From positions 1 to 5,704 of the forward strand of contig CALPUC020000063.1 of the NCBI GenBank assembly GCA_943326655.2: a stretch of DNA of 5,704 bases. The letters run 5' to 3'. Source of the stretch: Rhodoluna limnophila. Its GTDB lineage: Bacteria; Actinomycetota; Actinomycetes; Actinomycetales; Microbacteriaceae. Positions 1 through 5,704 of the stretch are shown here, one piece after another (within the stretch, counting starts at the first letter, position 1; each line of letters starts with the position of its first letter). The translations under genes were made by a program, and so were the position numbers. Under the pieces are notes generated by a model. It did not search any database, had not been told where the DNA came from, and worked only from the letters and a program-made list of their open reading frames with translations.

Positions 1-1237
1 CGTTGCGGATGTACCACTGACGAGTTGACACGATTTCAAGAGGCTTGTCGCCCTTTTCAAAGAACTTGACCGGGTGGGTGATTGGCTTCGCTTCGCCAAC
101 CATGTCGCCCGACTCTTGAAGTAGTTCAACGATGGTCTGCTTGGCCGAGAACGTGGTCTTACCGGCAAGCTCGGCGAAGACTTCCTTGCCCTTTTCGCTG
201 GTGATTACGTCTGGGGCTTCAGTAATAATACGGCCGTCCCAGCCGAGAATGGCTCGGTTTGGCAGGTCTAGTTCGCGCCACCAGATGACGTCGGTGACAT
301 CACCGAAGGTGCAAATCATTGCGATTCCGGAACCCTTTTCCTGGCTGGCCAGGCGATGAGCAACCACAGGAACCTCAACTCCGAACAGCGGGGTGGTTAC
401 GGTCTTGCCGAATAGCGGCTGGTAACGCTCGTCGTCTGGGTGGGCAACAAGCGCAACACACGCTGGAAGAAGTTCTGGGCGGGTGGTTTCGATGAAAATC
501 TTGCCGTCTGGGCCGTTGAAGCCGATGCGGTGGTAGGCGCCAGGCTGCTCGCGGTCTTCAAGCTCGGCCTGAGCAACTGCGGTGCGGAAAGTTACGTCCC
601 AGAGAGTTGGGGCCATCGACTGGTAGGCCTCGCCGCGCTCAAGGTTGTTGAGGAAAGCCTTTTGGCTAACCGCCTGAGCATCGGGGGAGATGGTCTGGTA
701 GGTCTGCGACCAGTCGACTGATAGACCAAGACGACGCCAGAGGGCCTCGAACTGCTTCTCGTCTTCGGTAGTTAGCTTCTCGCAAAGTTCGATGAAGTTT
801 CGTCGACTAATTGGAATCTGGTCGGCGGCCTTAGACGACTTATTGTCGCCACCCTCAAACGGAGGAACAAAGTTTGCGTCGTAGGGCAGGCTCGGGTCGC
901 AGCGAACACCGAAGAAGTTCTGCACTCGTCGCTCGGTTGGTAGACCGTTGTCGTCCCAGCCCATCGGGTAGTAAACCTCTTTGCCCAACATGCGCTGGAA
1001 ACGGGCCACTACGTCGGTGTGGGTGTAGCTGAATACGTGACCCACGTGAAGCGAACCGGAAACGGTCGGCGGCGGGGTGTCAATTGAGTAGATATTGGCA
1101 CGATCGGCGGTGCGATCGAATGAGTACACGTGAGTCGAGTCCCACTTTTCAGCCCACTTGGTCTCAAGACCCTCCACGCTCACCTTTTCGGGCGCGGTGG
1201 CAGGCATGAGGAAAGCAGAAGCAGAATGTTCAGTCAC
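1..1237 (-). CDS. valS: Valine--tRNA ligase (ValRS), type 2; N-terminal 412 codons, 3' end outside window
   Basis: This cytoplasmic class I synthetase charges tRNA-Val with valine and edits mischarged threonine. The minus-strand frame is open from position 1237 to the window edge. Residues about 50-67 hold the start of the Rossmann catalytic fold, with the HIGH-type motif HVGH at 64-67. GWDDNGLPTERRVQN follows at 93-107 and is characteristic of ValRS; I place it in the type 2 (archaeal-like) subgroup. The CP1 editing domain shows TTRPELLPACVALVAHPDD at 251-269 and KGSGIAMICTFGD at 301-313. TRQWYI at 405-410 marks the return towards the catalytic core. KMSKS and the anticodon-binding domain lie beyond the edge; the family is usually about 850-900 residues, so roughly half is missing. 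I chose GTG at 1237 because GGAG sits 8 nt upstream. The in-frame ATG at 1207 has no Shine-Dalgarno. No frameshift or stop was seen. The gene diverges from ileS across 77 bp. Function is near certain; the exact start is less so. Confidence 0.96.
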   Translation of the reverse strand, partial: MTEHSASAFLMPATAPEKVSVEGLETKWAEKWDSTHVYSFDRTADRANIYSIDTPPPTVSGSLHVGHVFSYTHTDVVARFQRMLGKEVYYPMGWDDNGLPTERRVQNFFGVRCDPSLPYDANFVPPFEGGDNKSSKAADQIPISRRNFIELCEKLTTEDEKQFEALWRRLGLSVDWSQTYQTISPDAQAVSQKAFLNNLERGEAYQSMAPTLWDVTFRTAVAQAELEDREQPGAYHRIGFNGPDGKIFIETTRPELLPACVALVAHPDDERYQPLFGKTVTTPLFGVEVPVVAHRLASQEKGSGIAMICTFGDVTDVIWWRELDLPNRAILGWDGRIITEAPDVITSEKGKEVFAELAGKTTFSAKQTIVELLQESGDMVGEAKPITHPVKFFEKGDKPLEIVSTRQWYIRN

Positions 1238-1245
1238 GTGGGAGT

Positions 1246-1249
1246 CTCC
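1246..1249 (-). promoter_or_regulatory. Shine-Dalgarno of valS
   Basis: The minus strand reads GGAG, then 8 nt, then the GTG start at 1237. This is the best ribosome-binding signal in the intergenic region and is what decides the GTG start over the ATG ten codons later. GGAG is followed by A and CTCC, so the site is a near-perfect 9-bp palindrome (1241-1249). The one-base centre is too tight to fold as a hairpin. Confidence 0.65.
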
Positions 1250-1266
1250 AAAACTAGCGTTCTAAT

Positions 1267-1293
1267 AAGGTTAACATTGACTTAGAAAACCTT
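1267..1293. repeat. Inverted repeat AAGGTT-N15-AACCTT
   Basis: AAGGTT at 1267-1272 is exactly complementary to AACCTT at 1288-1293, with a 15-bp spacer. The two arm centres are 21 bp apart, about two helical turns. The right arm lies inside the 1281-1300 palindrome, so the two symmetric elements share sequence. The left arm overlaps the candidate -10 elements of both genes. Six-base arms are short and may be coincidental. Confidence 0.3.
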
Positions 1294-1300
1294 TTGTAAG
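1281..1300. repeat. Imperfect 20-bp palindrome, operator-like, upstream of ileS
   Basis: The left arm CTTAGAAAAC faces the right arm CTTTTGTAAG. Eight of ten positions pair (CTTA with TAAG, AAAA with TTTT). Only the G1285/G1296 pair and the central C1290/C1291 fail. It ends 14 bp before the ileS ATG and overlaps the likely 5' leader. As RNA it would give only a weak AU-rich stem, so a DNA site for a dimeric regulator is the more natural reading. No regulator is identified and chance is not excluded. Confidence 0.45.
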
Positions 1301-1302
1301 CC

Positions 1303-1308
1303 AGAAAG
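1303..1308 (+). promoter_or_regulatory. Weak Shine-Dalgarno candidate of ileS
   Basis: AGAAAG lies 6 nt before the ATG at 1315 and is the only purine run at a suitable distance. It matches AGGAGG at 5 of 6 positions if one A is tolerated, so pairing would be modest. The start itself is secure, because an in-frame TAA at 1297-1299 leaves no earlier start codon. Confidence 0.35.
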
Positions 1309-1314
1309 CCTCAA

Positions 1315-4300
1315 ATGTATCCAAAGAGCCAAAACTCTGCCACGCCCGGTGTTAATCCTTCTCCGAGTTTCCCAGAGGTTGAGCAGGGAATTCTGGCTTT
1401 TTGGAAGGGCGACGACACTTTTCAGGCCTCAATCGACCAGCGTTCAGCGGATAACGAGTTTGTTTTCTACGACGGCCCTCCTTTTGCGAACGGCCTTCCT
1501 CACTACGGCCACCTTCTTACCGGTTACGCCAAAGATATGGTTCCTCGCTACAAAACCATGCAAGGTTACCGCGTTGAGCGCCGTTTCGGTTGGGACACCC
1601 ACGGTCTTCCCGCCGAGGTTGAGGCAGAGCGCCAGCTAGGCATCTCCGGTCGTCTCGAAATCGAGAAGTTTGGTATTCAAAAGTTCAACGACACCTGCAA
1701 AACCTCAGTTCTGAAATACACCGAAGATTGGCGAACCTACATCACGCGTCAGGCTCGCTGGGTCGATTTCGACAACGACTACAAGACCCTGGACAAGGAC
1801 TACACCGAGAGCGTGCTCTGGGCGTTTAAGGAACTTCACAACAAGGGTCTGATCTACGAGGGCTTTAAGGTTTTGGCTTACTGCTGGCGCTGTGAAACCC
1901 CGCTTTCAAACCACGAATTGCGCATGGACGACGAGGTTTACCGTAACCGCCAAGACCAGACCGTTACCGTCACTTTCCCGATTCTTGAGGGGGAGCGTTT
2001 TGCCGGTGTGAAGCTACTCGCCTGGACCACTACTCCCTGGACGCTTCCAACCAACTTCGCACTAGCGGTTGGCCCAAACATTGAGTACGCAATCGTAAAC
2101 GGCTACCTACTTTCGAAGGGCCTGATTGGCGCTCACTATAAAGAACTTGGTTATGAGTCGGCAGATGAAGCCCAGGCTGCAGTTACCGAGACCGTGATGG
2201 GCTCAGAGCTCGGGGGAATTCGCTACCAGCGCCTGTTCGACTACTACTCAGATGCCGAAAAGTTTGGCACCGAAAACGCCTGGCAGATTTTGGTAGACGA
2301 CTACGTTGGCGACGGCGATGGAACTGGAATCGTTCACCAGGCCCCCGCCTACGGTGAAGACGACCAGCGAGTTTGTGAAGCGGCTGGCATTCCGGTGCTC
2401 ATCTCGGTAAACGAGCGTGGCGAGTTTGTTTCAGTGGTTTCCGACTTCGCTGGCAAGCACGCGTTCGACGCCAACAAAGACATCATCGTTTGGTTGAAAG
2501 AAAACGGACGCCTGTTCAAGCAAGCTTCTTATGACCACCCTTACCCTCACTGCTACCGCTGCAAGAACCCGCTGATCTACAAGGCGGTTTCGTCTTGGTT
2601 CGTTGAAACCACCAAGGTTCGCGATCGCATGCTCGAACTAAACCAGGAAATCGACTGGACTCCTGATCACACCAAGGACGGTTCGTTCGGTAAGTGGCTC
2701 GAAAACGTGCGCGACTGGGCAATTAGCCGCAACCGTTTCTGGGGAGCACCGATTCCGGTTTGGAAATCGGACGACCCTGCCTATCCTCGCGTTGATGTCT
2801 ACGGCTCGCTCGATGAAATCGAAGCCGACTTTGGAGTTCGTCCGAGTGATTTCCACCGACCAATCATCGATGAAATTACGCGCCCAAACCCAGACGACCC
2901 AACCGGCAAATCAACCATGCGCCGTGTTCCAGAGGTTCTCGACTGCTGGTTTGAGTCTGGTTCGATGCCGTTCGCGCAGGTTCACTACCCGTTTGAAAAC
3001 CGGGAGTGGTTCGAAACACACAACCCTGGCGATTACATCGTTGAATATGTTGGTCAGACTCGTGGCTGGTTCTACACGCTGCACGTTCTCGCTACCGCTC
3101 TGTTTGACCGCCCTGCGTTCAAGACCGCGATCAGCCACGGAATCATCCTGGGCAACGACGGCCAGAAGATGTCGAAGTCGCTTCGCAATTACCCAGACGT
3201 AAACGAGGTTTTCGACCGCGACGGCGCCGATGCCATGCGCTGGTTCCTACTTTCGAGCCCGATTCTTCGAGGCGGAAACCTGATCGTGACCGAGCAGGGA
3301 ATTCGCGAGGGTGTTCGACAGCTGCTGCTACCGCTTTGGAACTCGTATTACTTCTTCAGCCTCTACGCCAATGCCAGCGGATACGAAGCGAAGTTCTCCA
3401 CCGAATCCACCGACGTGCTCGACCGCTATCTTCTAGCCAAGACCCACGACCTAATCCTGAACGTGGAAAAGGCAATGGACAAATACGACTCGTATGTGGC
3501 CACCAACCTGCTCCGCGACTTCGCCGACGTGCTAACCAACTGGTATGTTCGCCGTTCGCGAGACCGATTCTGGGAAGGTTCACCGGAAGGTTTCAACACC
3601 CTATACACCGTCCTAGAAACTTTGTGCCGGGTTGCCGCTCCACTGCTTCCGATGGTTACCGAGGAAGTTTGGAAGGGTCTCACCAACGGACGCTCGGTTC
3701 ATCTAACCGACTGGCCAAATGCCAAAAACTTCCCAGCCGACGACAAATTAGTTTCGGCCATGGACCAGATTCGTTCCGCGTCTTCGGTTTCCAACGCGCT
3801 TCGCAAGACAGCCTCGCTTCGCAACCGTTTGCCATTGGCCAAGCTAACCGTGGTCACCAACGACTCGGCCGACCTTGATCAATTCACCTCGCTATTGGCA
3901 GAAGAGCTAAACGTAAAGTCAATCGAACTGGTCGAACTCGATGAGACGTCGGGGGAGCGCTTCGGCGTTGTCAAGCAGCTAACCGTGAACTCTCGCGTGG
4001 CCGGTCCTCGTCTGGGTGCTAACGTGCAGCACATTATTCGCGGAGCCAAGTCGGGTGCCTGGTCGCTGGTTGATGGCACTGTGGTCGTGGACGGCGTTGA
4101 ACTACTCGAAGAAGAATACGAGCTAACTCTGGTTGCCGACCTTTCGGCCGGAGACACCAAGAACCTAATCGGGATCTTGCCTTCCGGCGGTTTTGTGATT
4201 CTCGATGGAGATGTAACTCCCGAACTCGAAGTTGAAGGCGCTGCTCGCGACCTAATTCGTGCAATTCAGCAGACTCGCAAGGATTCTGGTCTAGATGTTT

Positions 4301-4452
4301 CAGACCGAATCAAGCTCACCATTGCCGGCGACGACGCAACCTTGGCTGCCATTTCTGCTCACGAAGAACTAATCAAGTCGGAAACGTTGACTCTGGAACT
4401 CGTAACTTCAAGTGGAAGCGGAGAGCCGCAGATTTCGGTGGCGAAGCTTTGA
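1315..4452 (+). CDS. ileS: Isoleucine--tRNA ligase (IleRS), type 2, complete, 1045 residues
   Basis: This cytoplasmic class I synthetase activates isoleucine, charges tRNA-Ile and edits valine. The N-terminal WKGDDTF segment (30-36) leads into the Rossmann fold with HYGH at 63-66 and GWDTHGLPAE at 92-101. The CP1 editing domain (about 190-425) carries the threonine-rich TTTPWT at 238-243 and GTGIVHQAPAYGEDD at 336-350; H341 and D350 align with the editing His and Asp of E. coli IleRS. Cysteine pairs C190/C193 and C413/C416 look like zinc ligands. The catalytic core resumes with SRNRFWGAPIPVW (471-483) and CWFESGSMPF (544-553), and ends with KMSKS at 618-622. NWYVRRSRDRFW (742-753) opens the anticodon-binding helical domain. 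The C-terminal tail, including VAGPRLG (895-901), is that of the type 2 class, which normally runs about 1030-1100 residues versus about 940 for type 1. No key residue is missing. An in-frame TAA 15 nt upstream fixes the ATG start. The gene overlaps folC downstream. Confidence 0.98.
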   Translation: MYPKSQNSATPGVNPSPSFPEVEQGILAFWKGDDTFQASIDQRSADNEFVFYDGPPFANGLPHYGHLLTGYAKDMVPRYKTMQGYRVERRFGWDTHGLPAEVEAERQLGISGRLEIEKFGIQKFNDTCKTSVLKYTEDWRTYITRQARWVDFDNDYKTLDKDYTESVLWAFKELHNKGLIYEGFKVLAYCWRCETPLSNHELRMDDEVYRNRQDQTVTVTFPILEGERFAGVKLLAWTTTPWTLPTNFALAVGPNIEYAIVNGYLLSKGLIGAHYKELGYESADEAQAAVTETVMGSELGGIRYQRLFDYYSDAEKFGTENAWQILVDDYVGDGDGTGIVHQAPAYGEDDQRVCEAAGIPVLISVNERGEFVSVVSDFAGKHAFDANKDIIVWLKENGRLFKQASYDHPYPHCYRCKNPLIYKAVSSWFVETTKVRDRMLELNQEIDWTPDHTKDGSFGKWLENVRDWAISRNRFWGAPIPVWKSDDPAYPRVDVYGSLDEIEADFGVRPSDFHRPIIDEITRPNPDDPTGKSTMRRVPEVLDCWFESGSMPFAQVHYPFENREWFETHNPGDYIVEYVGQTRGWFYTLHVLATALFDRPAFKTAISHGIILGNDGQKMSKSLRNYPDVNEVFDRDGADAMRWFLLSSPILRGGNLIVTEQGIREGVRQLLLPLWNSYYFFSLYANASGYEAKFSTESTDVLDRYLLAKTHDLILNVEKAMDKYDSYVATNLLRDFADVLTNWYVRRSRDRFWEGSPEGFNTLYTVLETLCRVAAPLLPMVTEEVWKGLTNGRSVHLTDWPNAKNFPADDKLVSAMDQIRSASSVSNALRKTASLRNRLPLAKLTVVTNDSADLDQFTSLLAEELNVKSIELVELDETSGERFGVVKQLTVNSRVAGPRLGANVQHIIRGAKSGAWSLVDGTVVVDGVELLEEEYELTLVADLSAGDTKNLIGILPSGGFVILDGDVTPELEVEGAARDLIRAIQQTRKDSGLDVSDRIKLTIAGDDATLAAISAHEELIKSETLTLELVTSSGSGEPQISVAKL
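4449..4452 (+). other. ileS stop / folC start overlap (TTGA)
   Basis: The four bases TTGA contain the folC initiation codon TTG (4449-4451) and the ileS termination codon TGA (4450-4452). No terminator or promoter fits between the genes. Ribosomes ending ileS could restart on folC with little scanning. The rare start codon and weak Shine-Dalgarno suggest that folC output depends on this coupling. Confidence 0.7.
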
Positions 4453-5704
4453 TCAAAACGGCTAAGGATGTAGAAAAGGCGCTACTGGATAGAATCCCGG
4501 AGCACCAACTTCGTCCCCGTTTGGAGCCAACAGCAAGGGCAGCGGCGATGCTGGGTGACCCCCAAAAGCTCTACCGAATAGTTCATGTGACTGGAACAAA
4601 TGGCAAAACCTCAACCAGCCGCATGATTGAGCGGCTGCTTCGCGAGCACTCACTTCGAACGGGGCGTTTTACCAGCCCGCATCTCACTCGAATCAATGAG
4701 CGAATTGCAATCGACGGCGAGTCGGTTAGTGACGAAATCATGGTTGAGATTTGGAATGACATCGAACCGATTCTTGGCCTAGTTGATGCTGAACTGGATG
4801 CCGAAGGTGAGTCTCCTCTCACCTACTTTGAGGCGCTGACCCTACTTGCTTTCGCAATATTCGCAGATGCTCCGGTTGACGTTCTAGTGCTAGAAGTTGG
4901 CATGGGCGGGGAGTGGGATTCCACTAACGTGGCCGACGGCGACGTTGCCGTGTTTACCCCAATCGATTTGGATCACACCGACCGCCTAGGCAAGACGGTT
5001 GCTGAAATAGCTAAAACCAAGTCGGGAATCATAAAACCGAGCGCGGTGGTGGTGTCAGCCACCCAAGAGCCAACTGCGATGGCAGAACTTCAAGCCAAAA
5101 CCAAAGCGGTTGCCGACCGACTAGTTAGTTACGGCGCAGACTTTGAGGCATTTAACGTTGTGCCAGATGGAAAGGGTCAACGTTTTAGCGTTCGATCCCT
5201 GGCAGGCGAATACACCGATTTGTTTATGCCCCTTTATGGGCAACACCAGGTTCAAAATGCCGCGCTTGCCATCGCCGCTGTGGAAGCATTCCTCGGGGGA
5301 GGCGAACATCGAATTCTCGACGACATCGTGCGGGTAGCATTTGCTGATGCATCATCGCCAGGTCGGTTGCAGGTAGTGAGTCGCGAACCCCTAACTCTGG
5401 TTGATGGAGCTCACAACCCTCACGGAGTGCGTTCTCTGGTAGCTGCTCTGGCAAGTGATTTTGGGGCACCCAGGGCAGTTGGCGTTGTCGGTGTTCTTGC
5501 CGATAAGAACGCCGAGGAGATGCTCGGCTCGCTTGCCGATAGTTTTGAGCATGTTGTGGTTACCGCCTCGCGGTCAGATAGATCGATAGAGCAAGCAGAA
5601 TTGGCAGCGATGGCTGAAAAATACTGGCCCGGTCAAGTCACCACTTCCGGCGGTGTAGCGCTCGCCATGCAGGTAGCCAGAGAAATTGCTACTCGAGACG
5701 AATA
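4449..5704 (+). CDS. folC: Folylpolyglutamate synthase / dihydrofolate synthase, nearly complete, 3' end outside window
   Basis: This Mur-ligase-family enzyme adds glutamate to folates using ATP, retaining them in the cell. Many bacterial FolC proteins also make dihydrofolate from dihydropteroate; the sequence alone does not settle this. The conserved lead-in RLEPTARAAAMLGDPQ (25-40) precedes the P-loop GTNGKTS at 49-55, and TSPHL follows at 75-79. EVGMGGEWDSTNV spans 149-161 and DHTDRLG 175-181; both are close to the actinobacterial FolC form. SGIIKP is at 192-197, HQVQNAA is in the hinge before the C-terminal domain, and DGAHNPHG is at 319-326. The start is TTG at 4449, since no other start lies nearby upstream and ATG at 4548 would remove the conserved lead-in. 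TTG overlaps the ileS TGA; a weak GGTGG (4437-4441) lies 7 nt before it. The frame shows 418 codons and then TA at the edge. Family length is about 430-460, so probably only the final beta-strand is missing, although TA could begin a stop. Confidence 0.94.
   Translation, partial: MIKTAKDVEKALLDRIPEHQLRPRLEPTARAAAMLGDPQKLYRIVHVTGTNGKTSTSRMIERLLREHSLRTGRFTSPHLTRINERIAIDGESVSDEIMVEIWNDIEPILGLVDAELDAEGESPLTYFEALTLLAFAIFADAPVDVLVLEVGMGGEWDSTNVADGDVAVFTPIDLDHTDRLGKTVAEIAKTKSGIIKPSAVVVSATQEPTAMAELQAKTKAVADRLVSYGADFEAFNVVPDGKGQRFSVRSLAGEYTDLFMPLYGQHQVQNAALAIAAVEAFLGGGEHRILDDIVRVAFADASSPGRLQVVSREPLTLVDGAHNPHGVRSLVAALASDFGAPRAVGVVGVLADKNAEEMLGSLADSFEHVVVTASRSDRSIEQAELAAMAEKYWPGQVTTSGGVALAMQVAREIATRDE

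Larger units (their letters stand above)
1238..1314. promoter_or_regulatory. Divergent valS/ileS control region (77 bp)
   Basis: Both synthetase genes start outward from this short AT-rich gap, so their promoters must lie here or inside the 5' end of the opposite gene. On the plus strand TAACAT (1272-1277) and TAAGGT (1266-1271) fit a TANNNT -10 element for ileS and would give a leader of about 30-40 nt. On the minus strand TAACCT (1273-1268) preceded by TGT resembles an extended -10 for valS. I found no convincing -35 hexamer at 16-18 bp from any of these. TTGACT (1277-1282) has no -10 at the right distance. The promoter candidates therefore overlap back to back and are tentative; the existence of divergent control here is a firm inference from gene layout. 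Confidence 0.5.

Noticed and set aside
440..721. Plus-strand open frame of 93 codons, and another at 132-359
   Set aside because: Both lie antisense to the well-supported valS coding sequence and show no recognisable motifs. They reflect the codon composition of the opposite strand.
1205..1207. ATG at 1207 as the valS start
   Set aside because: It has no Shine-Dalgarno upstream, whereas the in-frame GTG at 1237 has GGAG at 8 nt.
1241..1249. Palindrome GGAGTCTCC as an operator or hairpin
   Set aside because: Four-base arms around a single base are too short. The GGAG half on the minus strand is explained as the valS Shine-Dalgarno.
1277..1282. TTGACT as a -35 box for ileS
   Set aside because: At 16-18 bp downstream the sequence is GCCAGA-like and not a -10 element. 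The resulting start would also fall at or past the ATG.
3336..3878. Plus-strand 180-codon open frame within ileS
   Set aside because: It is out of frame with a continuous, motif-rich IleS. Its Arg/Pro/Ser-rich translation is typical of a shifted frame, and no ribosome-binding site stands out.
3879..4160. Minus-strand 93-codon serine/threonine-rich frame, with similar minus frames at 2516-2856, 2911-3138 and 3356-3686
   Set aside because: These are antisense to ileS. The low-complexity serine run is the complement of Glu/Leu codons in the IleS C-terminal region.
4420..4480. Terminator or promoter between ileS and folC
   Set aside because: The genes overlap, and I see no GC-rich stem followed by a T-run and no convincing promoter pair.
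5121..5469. Short open frames on both strands over folC
   Set aside because: The FolC frame through this stretch carries HQVQNAA and DGAHNPHG, so the others are shadows.

Overview
The window is an ordinary housekeeping segment of an actinobacterial chromosome. It holds three genes: a divergent pair of class I aminoacyl-tRNA synthetase genes, followed by a folate gene. GC content is moderate; a few lines counted by hand gave about 50-58%. Gene content, the type 2 forms of both synthetases and the FolC signature point to Actinomycetota. The modest GC fits low-GC Microbacteriaceae, such as freshwater 'Luna'-type lineages, better than high-GC soil actinomycetes. The phylum call is fairly firm; the family is inference.

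Layout: positions 1-1237 (minus strand) carry the N-terminal 412 codons of valS, whose 3' half lies beyond the left edge. Positions 1238-1314 are a 77-bp intergenic region from which valS and ileS diverge. It contains a good Shine-Dalgarno for valS, a weak one for ileS, an imperfect 20-bp palindrome (1281-1300) and an overlapping 6-bp inverted repeat (1267-1293). Positions 1315-4452 (plus) encode a complete 1045-residue IleS of the type 2 (eukaryote-like) class. Positions 4449-5704 (plus) carry folC, which starts at a TTG inside the ileS stop region and runs off the right edge near its expected C-terminus.

How the genes relate: ValS and IleS charge tRNAs with two branched-chain amino acids and each shows its own CP1 editing domain. 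FolC adds glutamates to folates, which supports one-carbon metabolism, including formylation of initiator Met-tRNA. All three are translation-supporting functions. The ileS-folC overlap implies one transcript with coupled translation.

I found no mobile element, CRISPR array, RNA gene, clear terminator or novel system. The most interesting points are the dyad-symmetric sequence in the shared valS/ileS control region, the absence of room for a T-box leader, the predicted mupirocin-insensitive class of IleS, and the TTG-start overlap of folC.
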